A stretch of DNA of 64,000 nucleotides. It comes from an uncultured Prevotella sp. Lineage in GTDB: Bacteria; Bacteroidota; Bacteroidia; Bacteroidales; Bacteroidaceae. The stretch's first letter is position 1; each line of letters opens with the position of its first letter. The translations under genes and the position numbers were made by a program. The stretch spans positions 62,001 to 126,000 of the forward strand of contig CALUIJ010000147.1 in assembly GCA_944320675.1 (NCBI GenBank), in the 5' to 3' direction. The notes below the pieces were generated by a model. The model was not told the origin of the DNA, did no database searches, and saw nothing but the letters and a program-made list of their open reading frames with translations. Below, piece after piece: positions 47,679-56,979 of the stretch.

Positions 47679-49132
47679 TTCCTTTTCGCTTTTCGACCTT
47701 TAGCCCAAACAATCTGACCGCATTTGGGCTTAACAAGCATTCCAGCCATTGTTATCAGTCCATTTACTAGTAACAATTCATAGCCGAATTCATACCCTGC
47801 ATAACGCGACATAATCCAATCTATCGCAAGGCACAGCAAAGGTGAAGCCACACAAACGTAAGGCACAAGGTTGTCGTTGACCTTACGCTTGGTCAGCAGG
47901 CCAAACGCGAAAAGGCCGAGCAGCGGGCCATAAGTGTAAGAACAAAGAATGTAGACGGCATCTATCACGCTCGTCGAATTAAAATAACGGAAAGCCATTA
48001 TGAACAATGCGAACACGGCGGCCATGCCGATATGCACGCGGCGGCGCAGACGTTCGTCGTGCGGACGTTCGCGAATGTCAACGCAATAGCTGGTCGTCAA
48101 TGCCGTCAGCGACGAGTCGACAGTGCTGGCCGACGCAGCAACCACGCCTATCACGAATAATACCGTCACGATGCCGCCCAAGCGGCCCGTTGCGGCGAAC
48201 ATGGTCAGCAGTTCGTCGCTGTCGGCAGGCAGCGACGTTCCTTCCTTCCCTGCCAGCATGACAAGCAATACGCCAAGGCCGAGCAGCAGAAGATTGACTG
48301 GCACGAAGGCAAAGCCGTACGTGCACATGTCCTTCCTAGCTTCACCAAGAGTCTTGCAAGTGAGGTTCTTTTGCATCATGTTTTGGTTGAGACCGGTCAT
48401 CACTACGACTATGAAAGCACCGCTTACGAACTGTTTCCAAAAATTAGTAGGCGACATCCATCCGCCAAACTCAAAAATATCACTCATGGGACTTGCGGCA
48501 ACGGCCTCCACCGCCTGCCGCATATCCAATCCGAGACGGGCTACGACAATAACGACTATGGCCACGAGCGAAGCCAACATGCACAACGTCTGGAACGAAT
48601 CAGTCCATACCAGCGTCTTTATTCCGCCCCGGCGCGTGTAGAGCCATATCAAAGCCATCAGCGAGGGGACGGTGACGAAAAACGGAACGCCGTAATCCTC
48701 AGCCACGAACCTTTGCAGTATGGCGCACACTACATAAAACTTGACGGCCGCACCCGTAAGGTCTGACATTATGAAAAACGCCGCACCCGTCTTGTACGAC
48801 CGCCGCCCGAGCCTTCGGCCGAGGTAAGTGTAAATAGTGGTAAGGTTCATCTTGTAATACACAGGCAACAACACGAACGCCACTATAAAATAACCAACGA
48901 TGAAGCCAAGGCAAGTCTGGATGTAATGCATGCCCTGCCCCATCACCATGCCCGGCACTGAAACAAAACTTACGCCGGATATGGATGCGCCAATCATACC
49001 GAACGCCACCATAGGCCAAGGCGACCTGCGCCCGGCGCGGAAGAAAACGTCGTTGTCAGCCTTCTTCGAGGTTACAAGGCTCAATAGGTATAATATGCTG
49101 AAATAAGCAAGGACCGTTATTATTATTGTCAT
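47657..49132 (-). CDS. Sodium:solute symporter (SSS family)
   Basis: This 491-residue inner-membrane protein has about 13 membrane segments and the SSS pattern: RSPWPMVAFGMIGASISGVSF near residue 36, GLNQNMMQKNLTCKT near residue 245, and VVAASASTVDSSLTALTTSY near residue 330 around the sodium site. The transported solute is not clear; related proteins carry sugars, sialic acid, amino acids or carboxylates. The ATG at 49132 is chosen because an upstream extension would be non-homologous. The last six residues come from a dispersed repeat, so the C-terminus has probably been altered by its insertion. Confidence 0.88.
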   Translation of the reverse strand: MTIIITVLAYFSILYLLSLVTSKKADNDVFFRAGRRSPWPMVAFGMIGASISGVSFVSVPGMVMGQGMHYIQTCLGFIVGYFIVAFVLLPVYYKMNLTTIYTYLGRRLGRRSYKTGAAFFIMSDLTGAAVKFYVVCAILQRFVAEDYGVPFFVTVPSLMALIWLYTRRGGIKTLVWTDSFQTLCMLASLVAIVVIVVARLGLDMRQAVEAVAASPMSDIFEFGGWMSPTNFWKQFVSGAFIVVVMTGLNQNMMQKNLTCKTLGEARKDMCTYGFAFVPVNLLLLGLGVLLVMLAGKEGTSLPADSDELLTMFAATGRLGGIVTVLFVIGVVAASASTVDSSLTALTTSYCVDIRERPHDERLRRRVHIGMAAVFALFIMAFRYFNSTSVIDAVYILCSYTYGPLLGLFAFGLLTKRKVNDNLVPYVCVASPLLCLAIDWIMSRYAGYEFGYELLLVNGLITMAGMLVKPKCGQIVWAKGRKAKRKCIKIKK

Positions 49133-49232
49133 AATCCGATTTCTGTTTTTCAGGCTTCGCGTAGCCCGGTTTTTCCAACATGCAAAGTTAACAATAATAA
49201 TCGTAAAGACAAAACAACCTGAATCCAACAAT

Positions 49233-49576
49233 CCCTGCCTGACTAGAACAGGAATTAAGCAACAAACTAAAATGTTATCTTTCAGGTTGCAAAAAACAAG
49301 CTTTTACAATACGATTTACGGTCTTTCACACCTTAAAAGACAACATTTTAAAATCATAAGAGTTGCACCGAAATGGAGTTAATAAGAATCATACGCTTCG
49401 CGTCGGAGTTAACGGGAGCAAACTGACGAATGCCAAGTTGTTGAAACAAAGGCTGTTGTCCGATAACTCCGGCGAGTTGAACCCGGAATTACGACACACC
49501 TTCACAAATTGAAAATCAAGATATGGGTTTTGCCATATAAAGAATAATACTTGAATGTCAATGAACTAAAAAAATT
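49233..49576. other. Intergenic stretch with repeats only
   Basis: No gene is supported between the symporter start and the DUF4301 end. 49290-49350 contains AAAGAC/GTCTTT words of the CTTTTGCA family. 49366-49500 is the third copy of palindromic family 3. Confidence 0.6.
49366..49500. repeat. Palindromic dispersed repeat, family 3, copy 3
   Basis: It shares aaatggagttaata, acgcttcgcgtcggagtt, ccaagttgttga, aggctgttgtccg and cggcgagttgaa with copy 2 at 47513, in the same order. The ends are less well paired, so it seems the most decayed copy. Confidence 0.7.
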
Positions 49577-49578
49577 AC

Positions 49579-49608
49579 GGGTGGCAAGGAGTCCAAGCCT
49601 TGCCACCC
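49579..49608 (-). terminator. Terminator of the DUF4301 gene
   Basis: GGGTGGCAAGG and CCTTGCCACCC form a perfect 11-bp stem with an 8-nt loop. On the minus strand it is followed by a T-run, making a strong intrinsic terminator. Confidence 0.85.
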
Positions 49609-49631
49609 GATATAAGCCGTATCCAATTTTC

Positions 49632-51152
49632 TTATTGGTGTTGTTCCCTCAACAGGTCGTTCACAGTCTTAACGGGATTGAACGTTGAAAGGGGCACTTC
49701 TACGAATACCGTGTTCCAATCGCTCATCGCTCCGTTCCAGAGTCCGGGCAGTTCGAGAGCTTTCAGCTCGCGGCCGTTCTTGCTCTTTTGGCTGATGAAG
49801 CCCGTAGTCTTGTCTACGTAGTCGGGCAAGTTGAACGGACGGCCCTTATAGTCCTTCGTGGCGCATACAAGGTCTACGGGATTGAAGTGCGTACCCTCGG
49901 CAAACATACGCATGTATTCGGCGTTGCCCTTGTCTATCTGGCTGCTTTCGAGTATCTGCAGGCTGACGGTACCGTCCTGGTTATAGGCAAGGAACGGGCC
50001 GCCGCCGGGCTCGCCCACGTTCCTCACTACGCCGCATACGCGCATCGGACGGTTGAGCTTACTGCGGAGGTAGACCACGAGATCGGCATCCTCAAGCTGC
50101 TTAACGTCGGCCTTACGGCAGCATAGGTCGCGCTGCACGAAGCGTATTATCTCTTCAAGCTGTTCGTGGGTGTAATCGCCCGTGTCGAGCAAGCGCAAAT
50201 ATGCGAACGCCTTGGCCTGGAGCGTGACGAGCATGCCGGCCAACAGTTGCTTGTACGTAACGGTATCGCCCTTAAGACGGTCGGGCACTACGTTGTCTAT
50301 GTTCTTGATGAATACTACGTCGGCCTCGATATCGTTGAGATTTTGTATCAGGGCCCCATGGCCGCCCGGGCGGAAAAGCAGCGATCCGTCGTCGTTGCGG
50401 AACGGAGTATTGTCAGGATTGGCTGCGATGGTGTCGGTCGACGGTTTCTGCTCGGAGAAAGTCACGTCATACTTAATTCCGTATTTACCGGCGTACACGG
50501 CACACTTATCGTCGACTTTCTTCTTAAACAGTTCAAGATGCTCATGGCTCACGGTGAAATGGATATGTGCGCAACCGCCGCATGCCGCATAGAGCGCGCC
50601 TTCTACGAGATGCTCCTCAAGCGGAGTGCGCGGTCCTTCGGCATACTTATGGAATAGCAGCAAGCCCTTGGGCAGTTGGCCGTAGTTCAGTCCCTTGGCC
50701 TCGAGCATGTTGGCGGCAACGGCCTTATGGCATCCTTCGGCCATCAGCGATGGTATGTCCTTGCCTTCGTTTTTCAGGCAGGCGGCGTTAAGCTCGTCGT
50801 AGAAGGCGAACTTGTCGATGTTGTCGAAGAATTTCTTCTCGAAGTCCGTCTGCGGAGTGTCGTGGTCGCCGTTGAGGAATGCGAACATGTCTTTGAACAT
50901 ACGGCTTGCAGCGCCGCTTGCCGGCACGAACTTGACGATCCGCTTGTCGCCGGCGGCTTTATAGCCGTTCCATGCGTCGATATACTTCGCGCGCTCGTTT
51001 TCGTCCGGCGCAAGTATGCCTTGGCCTATGCCTGCCGCGGCTTCAATACGGAGGAACGGAAAACCCTGTTTGAACTCCTCAAGCTGTGTTTCCACTTGAG
51101 CTTCGGTTATGCCTTTTCCGGCAATCTGGTTTAAGTCTTGTTGTGATAACAT
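49632..51152 (-). CDS. DUF4301 family protein
   Basis: This 506-residue soluble protein matches DUF4301 throughout, with KFVPASGAASRMFKDMF near residue 75, PKGLLLFHKY near 161, LFRPGGHGALIQNLND near 260 and GEPGGGPFLAY near 378. The glycine-rich blocks and the FRPGGHGAL segment suggest nucleotide or sugar-phosphate binding, like nucleotidyltransferases, but no activity is established for the family. It is a single gene with its own terminator. A -7-like TATTTTTG at 51264-51271 on the minus strand would give a leader of about 105 nt; no clear -33 box is seen. Confidence 0.85.
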   Translation of the reverse strand: MLSQQDLNQIAGKGITEAQVETQLEEFKQGFPFLRIEAAAGIGQGILAPDENERAKYIDAWNGYKAAGDKRIVKFVPASGAASRMFKDMFAFLNGDHDTPQTDFEKKFFDNIDKFAFYDELNAACLKNEGKDIPSLMAEGCHKAVAANMLEAKGLNYGQLPKGLLLFHKYAEGPRTPLEEHLVEGALYAACGGCAHIHFTVSHEHLELFKKKVDDKCAVYAGKYGIKYDVTFSEQKPSTDTIAANPDNTPFRNDDGSLLFRPGGHGALIQNLNDIEADVVFIKNIDNVVPDRLKGDTVTYKQLLAGMLVTLQAKAFAYLRLLDTGDYTHEQLEEIIRFVQRDLCCRKADVKQLEDADLVVYLRSKLNRPMRVCGVVRNVGEPGGGPFLAYNQDGTVSLQILESSQIDKGNAEYMRMFAEGTHFNPVDLVCATKDYKGRPFNLPDYVDKTTGFISQKSKNGRELKALELPGLWNGAMSDWNTVFVEVPLSTFNPVKTVNDLLREQHQ

Positions 51153-51512
51153 ATTTATTATTTTTAGCGTTTAAGGTTCGTTTTCGATTTGTCTTAGGTC
51201 TACGTCTGTTTCAGGTATTGCCTCACATGCCCAACAAACTTACAACCATATAAAACTCAAGCGCAAAAATAATACTTTTCATTCAAAAAACACATTTTAA
51301 GACATTAAAAAGTTATTACTTTATGCAATAAAGCTTACATTTTTCGCTTTTCGACGATAACACCTCTCCGTATTTCGGAAAAAATGAGTAAGTTTGCAGA
51401 CGAGTAACATTCTGGCAAAAACAAATAAATCAGGCCTGCACGGCTACACGTTTCCATCCTCCTGCCTGATTTTCGTCCGCCAGCTTGTCTGCTCGCCACA
51501 AAAAATAAAGAC
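51153..51512. other. Divergent regulatory region between DUF4301 and the relA-like gene
   Basis: It holds a minus-strand -7 element (51264-51271) and a plus-strand -7 element, TAAGTTTG (51389-51396, followed by C), for the synthetase gene. A lone family 2 word, CTTGTCTGCTCG, lies near 51485. No coding sequence is supported. Confidence 0.55.
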
Positions 51513-53720
51513 ATGGACAGACTGATATTCACACCGGATGAACGCAGCGAAGCCTTGGCCATAATACGCAGGCTGAGAACCGGCATCAACGCACTGGCCA
51601 AGGGCGACGACGAACGCCACGTGTGGGCATACGTCAAAAAGGCTCTAAGAGACGGCTCGGCCGACAGGAACGCCTTCGGGCTGAACCCTGTGCTTTTAGC
51701 GCTGCAAACAGCACAGATAGCCGTCGACGAAATAGGATTGAAACGCGACGGAGTAATGGCGATACTGCTATACGCCGTCGCCGACACGAGCGAAGAATGC
51801 ATCGAATGCATAAAATCCGATTTCGGCGACAGCGTGGCACTGATAATACACGGCCTTGGCAAAATACAGGAACTTTACAGGAAGAATCCGATAATTGAAA
51901 GCGAAAACTTCCGCAACTTGTTACTCTCGTTTGCCGAGGACATGAGGGTGATTCTCATAATGATAGCCGACCGTGTAAACCTGATGCGCCAGATAAGGGA
52001 CACCGAAAACATAGAGGCCAAGACCGAAGTGAGCGAAGAGGCCAGTTATCTATACGCACCATTGGCACACAAACTTGGCTTGTATAAATTGAAAAGCGAG
52101 CTTGAAGACCTGAGTCTGAAGTATCTTGAGCACGATGCCTATTACATGATAAAGGAGAAGCTCAACGCCACAAAGAAGAGCCGCGACGCCTATATCGAAC
52201 GCTTCATCGCGCCGATAGACAAGAAACTGAAGGAAGCCGGATTCAAGTTCCACATGAAAGGACGCACGAAGAGCATACACAGTATATGGCAAAAGATGAA
52301 AAAGCAACAATGCGCCTTCGAGGGCGTATATGATCTTTTTGCCATACGCATCATCCTTGACTCGCCGCAAACACTTGAAAAAGTGCAATGCTGGCAGGTG
52401 TTTGCCATAATAACCGACATGTACCAGCCAAATCCGAAACGCCTGCGCGACTGGTTGAGCGTGCCGAAGTCGAACGGATACGAAAGCCTGCACATAACCG
52501 TACTCGGTCCGGAAAACAAGTGGGTGGAAGTTCAGATACGTACGGAACGCATGGACGAAATTGCGGAGCGAGGACTGGCCGCCCATTGGCGTTACAAGGG
52601 GGTAAAGGGTGAAAGCGGACTTGACGAATGGCTCAACAGCATACGCACGGCACTCGAGAATAAAGACGACCTGCAGGTAATCGACCAATTCAAGATGGAC
52701 CTGTATGAAGACGAAGTGTTCGTGTTCACCCCCAAGGGCGACCTTATGAAATTTCCCAAAGGAGCAACCGTGCTCGATTTCGCATACCGCATACACTCCA
52801 ACATCGGCAACCGGTGCGTCGGGGCGAAGATTGGCGGAAAGGCTGTGACGTTCAGGTATGTGATGAAGAACGGCGACCAAGTGGAAATAATGACTTCAAC
52901 CACACAGAAGCCCAAGCAGGAATGGCTGAACATCGTGAAGACGAGCCGCGCCAAGTCAAAAATACGCATGGCCCTGAAGGAACAAATGGTAAAAGACGGG
53001 GCTTACGCCAAGGAAATGTTTGAGCGCAGGCTGAAAAACCGTAAAATAGAGTTTGAGGAAAGTGCCGTGTCGCATCTTATAAAGAAACTCGGTTTCAAGG
53101 AGGCCAACGACTTTTACCGCAAGATGGCCGACGGCACTCTCGACGTAAACCTGGTCATAGACAAATACCAGGAACAGTTGCGCCACGATAACAACATGAA
53201 CCCGCAACAGCCGGCACGCAGTGCCGAAGATTTCAGCTACGAGAATCCCAACGAGGATATGATACGCTCAAATGACGACGTACTCGTAATTGACCGCAAC
53301 CTGAAAGGTGTTGACTATAGCTTGGCAAAATGCTGTAATCCGATATACGGCGACGACGTGTTCGGATTCGTCACGGTAAGCGGAGGAATTAAAATCCACC
53401 GCAAAGACTGCCCCAACGCCACCGAACTGCGCAAACGGTTCGGTTACCGCATTGTGAAAGCCAAATGGAGCGGCAAGGGCAGTTCGCAATATTCGATCAC
53501 GCTGAAAATCATCGGCAATGATGACATCGGCATCGTGAACAACATTACGAGCATCATCTCGAAAGAAGAAAAAATCATGATGCGCAACATTAACATCGAC
53601 AGTCACGACGGTCTCTTCAGCGGCAACCTTACGGTAAACGTGGAAGACACTTCACGCCTTGAACAACTAATCAAGAAAATCCGCAATGTCAAGGGCGTGA
53701 AGCAGATTATAAGAATCTGA
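51513..53720 (+). CDS. RelA/SpoT-type (p)ppGpp synthetase with degenerate hydrolase domain
   Basis: This 735-residue protein has the long Rel layout: N-terminal HD-like region (about 1-190), synthetase (about 215-370, with RTKSIHSIWQKM, YDLFAIRII, NGYESLHITV and the EVQIRTERMDEIAE core), TGS (about 398-458), a CCNPIYGDD region near residue 604 and a C-terminal ACT domain (about 660-735). The hydrolase motif usually written HDxxED is LLYAVADT at 85-92, so the metal-binding His-Asp are gone. Hydrolysis is unlikely and the protein should mainly make (p)ppGpp. A second, bifunctional SpoT would be expected elsewhere in the genome. Confidence 0.9.
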   Translation: MDRLIFTPDERSEALAIIRRLRTGINALAKGDDERHVWAYVKKALRDGSADRNAFGLNPVLLALQTAQIAVDEIGLKRDGVMAILLYAVADTSEECIECIKSDFGDSVALIIHGLGKIQELYRKNPIIESENFRNLLLSFAEDMRVILIMIADRVNLMRQIRDTENIEAKTEVSEEASYLYAPLAHKLGLYKLKSELEDLSLKYLEHDAYYMIKEKLNATKKSRDAYIERFIAPIDKKLKEAGFKFHMKGRTKSIHSIWQKMKKQQCAFEGVYDLFAIRIILDSPQTLEKVQCWQVFAIITDMYQPNPKRLRDWLSVPKSNGYESLHITVLGPENKWVEVQIRTERMDEIAERGLAAHWRYKGVKGESGLDEWLNSIRTALENKDDLQVIDQFKMDLYEDEVFVFTPKGDLMKFPKGATVLDFAYRIHSNIGNRCVGAKIGGKAVTFRYVMKNGDQVEIMTSTTQKPKQEWLNIVKTSRAKSKIRMALKEQMVKDGAYAKEMFERRLKNRKIEFEESAVSHLIKKLGFKEANDFYRKMADGTLDVNLVIDKYQEQLRHDNNMNPQQPARSAEDFSYENPNEDMIRSNDDVLVIDRNLKGVDYSLAKCCNPIYGDDVFGFVTVSGGIKIHRKDCPNATELRKRFGYRIVKAKWSGKGSSQYSITLKIIGNDDIGIVNNITSIISKEEKIMMRNINIDSHDGLFSGNLTVNVEDTSRLEQLIKKIRNVKGVKQIIRI

Positions 53721-53723
53721 TAA

Positions 53724-53799
53724 TAAAATTAAGAGTTAAGAAAATATGCTTATGCATGATTATAGTCAAACGACACATATTTTCTTAACTCTTAATTTA
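53724..53799. repeat. Dispersed hairpin repeat, family 1, third copy
   Basis: AAATTAAGAGTTAAG...AAAATATG (53724-53748) and its inverse, CATATTTTCTTAACTCTTAAT (53776-53799), surround a 27-bp loop just past the synthetase stop codon. Confidence 0.85.
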
Positions 53800-53800
53800 T

Positions 53801-53892
53801 TAAACCCAGATCGGCATTATAGCGCAGTGTCTCTGCCTCATACTCTTCATATTATTTTATGTTCCTACGCCGTCTGATGACCGATTTTAATT
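53801..53892. repeat. Dispersed repeat, family 4, copy 3
   Basis: TAAACCCAGATCGGCATTA at the left and TGACCGATTTTAATTAAA at the right, with the inner order CAGTGTCTC, CATACTCTTC, TTATTTTATGT and CGCCGTCT shared with 32157-32276. It directly abuts the family 1 hairpin and the nadE stop codon. Confidence 0.75.
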
Positions 53893-55840
53893 AAACGCTT
53901 ATTTGCTCGCACTCTTTCAGCCAAAGGGTGGAAGATGCGTCGCTCGGCATGCGCCAGTCGCCACGCGGACTAAGGCTGACGCTTCCAACTTTCGGCCCAT
54001 CAGGCAGGCAAGAGCGCTTGAACTGTTGGCTGAAGAAACGGCGCAGGAAAGTGGTCAGCCATTTCTTTATAGTAGCATCGTCATAAAATGGTGCTCCGTT
54101 GTTGCCATTGAACGCTTTCCTTGCAAGCATGAATATTTTCGTAGGCCTGAATCCGAAACGCAGGATATAATAAAGGAAAAAATCGTGAAGCTCGTAAGGC
54201 CCAACAAGTTCTTCCGTCTTTTGGCTTATGTTGCCGTCTTCGTCGGCAGGTATCAGCTCTGGACTTACAGGGGTGTCGATTATGTCGATAAGCGTTTCAC
54301 GTGAAGTATCGTCAACACTCGCAGCCACATACTTCACAAGATGCTTGATAAGAGTTTTAGGAATGCCTGCGTTTACGCCGTACATGCTCATGTGGTCGCC
54401 GTTGTACGTAGCCCACCCCAAAGCCAACTCTGACAAGTCGCCGGTACCTATCACCAATCCATTAAGTTTGTTGCCAAGATCCATGAGTATCTGCGTACGC
54501 TCACGGGCCTGACTGTTCTCGTAGGTTACATCATGTACGGCCATGTCGTGGCCAATGTCCTTAAAATGTTGTTCAACGGCGGCCGATATGCTGACTTCAC
54601 GCACTGTCACGCCGAGACTCTCCATCAAGGCCACGGCATTTGTATGGGTACGGTCGGTTGTCCCGAAACCGGGCATTGTAACGCCGACAACGCCTTTTCT
54701 CGGCCAATCTAATTTATCGAAAGTCTTTACGCATACAAGAAGGGCCAGCGTGCTGTCCAAGCCTCCGCTTATGCCGACGACAACCGTCTTACAACCTGTA
54801 TGGACAAGACGTTTCGCCAATCCTGCAACCTGTATTGAGAATATCTCTTCACAACTTGACTCCATCTCTTCAGATTGCGGGATGAAAGGATGCGGATTCA
54901 CTTCCCTTATCAATTCAAAGTCACGCTGGGCCACAGCCACAGTCGTGTGCGCGTTGACTATACGTGCGTCGTGGCCCCGCTGCGCATTAACATACGTACT
55001 GTTGGTACGGCGTTCGCTTCTTAATTTTTCTACATCAATCTGCGACATAACAGCCTGAGGCTTCAGGCTGAAGCGTTCGCCCTCTGCCAATATACTGCCG
55101 TTTTCATATATTATGGCGTTGCCTGCGTAAACCATGTCTTGCGAACTCTCGCCGAATCCGCAACCACTGTAAATATAACCGGAGATCGTGCGTGCGCTCT
55201 GTTGCGAGAGCAGGCTTTTCAAATACTTATGCTTACCTATCAACTCGTCGCTCGCAGAAAGGTTGAATATCATGTCGGCCCCGGAAAGGGCAAGATTGTT
55301 GCTTGGCGGAGCCGGAGCCCATACGTCCTCGCAGATTTCAATGCCGAACAAAACACCGTCGCACGTCTTAAACAAAGTAGGCTGTGGGGTAACAAGAATC
55401 TTGTTGCCGGCAAAGCGGATTTCCGTCGGTTGCAAGTCTTGCGCCGAGGCGAACCAGCGTTTCTCGTAAAACTCACTGTAATTTGGCAAATACGTCTTAG
55501 GCACAAGCCCAAGGAGGTCGCCTTTCTGTATTACAGCAGCGCAATTGAGAAGCAAGTCGCCTACGACCACCGGCAGGCCGACAATGCTGATGATGTCAAG
55601 GTTTCTCGTAAAATCGAGCAACATCAACATCGAAGTCTCGACCTGCTCTAAAAGCAACGACTGGCGGAATAGGTCTTGGCAGGAATAACCGGTAATGCAC
55701 AATTCAGGAAAAACTATAATCTCCACACCCTTGCCTTCGGCCTTTGCGATGATATTTTCGATTTGCAACGTGTTGTACTCACAATCAGCCACTCTTACCG
55801 CCGGTACGGCAGATGCGACTTTAACGAATCCGTTTTGCAT
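53891..55840 (-). CDS. nadE: Glutamine-dependent NAD+ synthetase
   Basis: NadE amidates nicotinic acid adenine dinucleotide to NAD, the last step of NAD synthesis. This 649-residue protein has an N-terminal nitrilase-type glutaminase with Glu in FPELCITGYS, Lys in VPKTYLP and Cys in GIEICEDVWAP. A C-terminal synthetase has the ATP loop VVGISGGLDSTLALL near residue 358 and GTGDLSELALGW. Ammonia is made in the first domain and used in the second. The length fits the two-domain family. Confidence 0.95.
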   Translation of the reverse strand: MQNGFVKVASAVPAVRVADCEYNTLQIENIIAKAEGKGVEIIVFPELCITGYSCQDLFRQSLLLEQVETSMLMLLDFTRNLDIISIVGLPVVVGDLLLNCAAVIQKGDLLGLVPKTYLPNYSEFYEKRWFASAQDLQPTEIRFAGNKILVTPQPTLFKTCDGVLFGIEICEDVWAPAPPSNNLALSGADMIFNLSASDELIGKHKYLKSLLSQQSARTISGYIYSGCGFGESSQDMVYAGNAIIYENGSILAEGERFSLKPQAVMSQIDVEKLRSERRTNSTYVNAQRGHDARIVNAHTTVAVAQRDFELIREVNPHPFIPQSEEMESSCEEIFSIQVAGLAKRLVHTGCKTVVVGISGGLDSTLALLVCVKTFDKLDWPRKGVVGVTMPGFGTTDRTHTNAVALMESLGVTVREVSISAAVEQHFKDIGHDMAVHDVTYENSQARERTQILMDLGNKLNGLVIGTGDLSELALGWATYNGDHMSMYGVNAGIPKTLIKHLVKYVAASVDDTSRETLIDIIDTPVSPELIPADEDGNISQKTEELVGPYELHDFFLYYILRFGFRPTKIFMLARKAFNGNNGAPFYDDATIKKWLTTFLRRFFSQQFKRSCLPDGPKVGSVSLSPRGDWRMPSDASSTLWLKECEQISV

Positions 55841-55879
55841 ATGCGTTATTGTTAAATGAGTTTCAAAGATATAGGAGTT

Positions 55880-56941
55880 TTATCTTATCGTCACCTGAGT
55901 GGCGCCATAACCGTATTCCTGGAATGAAGCGTCCTGATACTGGCACTTCTTGTAACGGTAGTTCAATTCATGTATGACGGCATGGCGCAACACTCCTTCC
56001 CCCTTGCCGTGTATGAATATGAGTTTTGTTCCGATTTTGCTTTTATATTCGTCCATTGTCTTACGGAATACATCAAGCTGGTGGTTTAGTATGTCAGCGG
56101 CAGACATACCTGCGGTTGTTTCAAGAAGCTCGCCTGCATGAAGGTCTACAACTATAGGCTCGTCTTTTGCGCGTTGCTTCCTCGCCGGCTGCAGCATAGG
56201 CTTCTTATTGTCTTCAGACACCTTACGTGACATTTCCTGTTTAAGTTTCTTCGCGTCCACCACAAGCGGACGTACAGGCTTGTCGTTTTCGATTATCGTA
56301 TAAATCAAAGCCGGCTGCTCGAAGAAATCATTCTCTTGAAACGTATGTAGTTTGTAGAACTTGACAGTGTCGATGCGCATCTGTACGTCGACTGAAGGCT
56401 TTATCATAAACGTCCGTCCCCGCTTATACGATATCAGCTGCACGGCCACACGTTCAAGTTCGTTCAACGCTTCATGGTCAAATTCTTCAATAAACAACTT
56501 TGTATTAGGCTCAATCTCTCCATAAGAACGCAAACGCCATCCTGCACTTTCAGCCGAAAGGTATGTATATGTCACATAATAATTACTGTCGTTTACAAGA
56601 TAAGTCTCAAATCTTGCTTTTGTTATTTCCTTACTGTCTATCGGAACGAAAGCAAGATATACTGACAACGCATCGCCGCCTTTGCGTTCTTCGGGTTCAT
56701 CCTTGAATGTTACCGGACGGTCGGCTGGGTCATAATCCTCGTCCTCATCCTTAATTTTTGAATTCGTCACGGCCGGTTTAATGTTGTAGTCGTCCGTGTC
56801 GATGACAACCACGTCATTGATACGGACCGGTATTTGGAATCCATCTTCGTCCTCAACCAAGACGATATTTTTCCCTTGGAAACCGGCAACCATTCCACCA
56901 CCCGTTTCACTTAAAAACCTGACTTTATCTCCTATTTTCAT
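55880..56941 (-). CDS. DUF2027 and Smr domain protein
   Basis: This 353-residue protein has an N-terminal DUF2027 region ([16 protein letters not shown] at the start, a KOW-like small barrel) and a long acidic and variable middle. A C-terminal Smr domain (about 270-353) carries VDLHAGEL near residue 270 and [11 protein letters not shown] near residue 308. Smr domains, found at the end of MutS2, nick DNA or RNA; the TGKG-like loop appears here as HGKGEG. The function of this two-domain type is not established. nadE lies 39 bp downstream and queA 38 bp upstream on the same strand. Confidence 0.85.
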   Translation of the reverse strand: MKIGDKVRFLSETGGGMVAGFQGKNIVLVEDEDGFQIPVRINDVVVIDTDDYNIKPAVTNSKIKDEDEDYDPADRPVTFKDEPEERKGGDALSVYLAFVPIDSKEITKARFETYLVNDSNYYVTYTYLSAESAGWRLRSYGEIEPNTKLFIEEFDHEALNELERVAVQLISYKRGRTFMIKPSVDVQMRIDTVKFYKLHTFQENDFFEQPALIYTIIENDKPVRPLVVDAKKLKQEMSRKVSEDNKKPMLQPARKQRAKDEPIVVDLHAGELLETTAGMSAADILNHQLDVFRKTMDEYKSKIGTKLIFIHGKGEGVLRHAVIHELNYRYKKCQYQDASFQEYGYGATQVTIR

Positions 56942-56979
56942 AATCTTCTATGTTTTAACCTTTAATATAAATGTACTAC

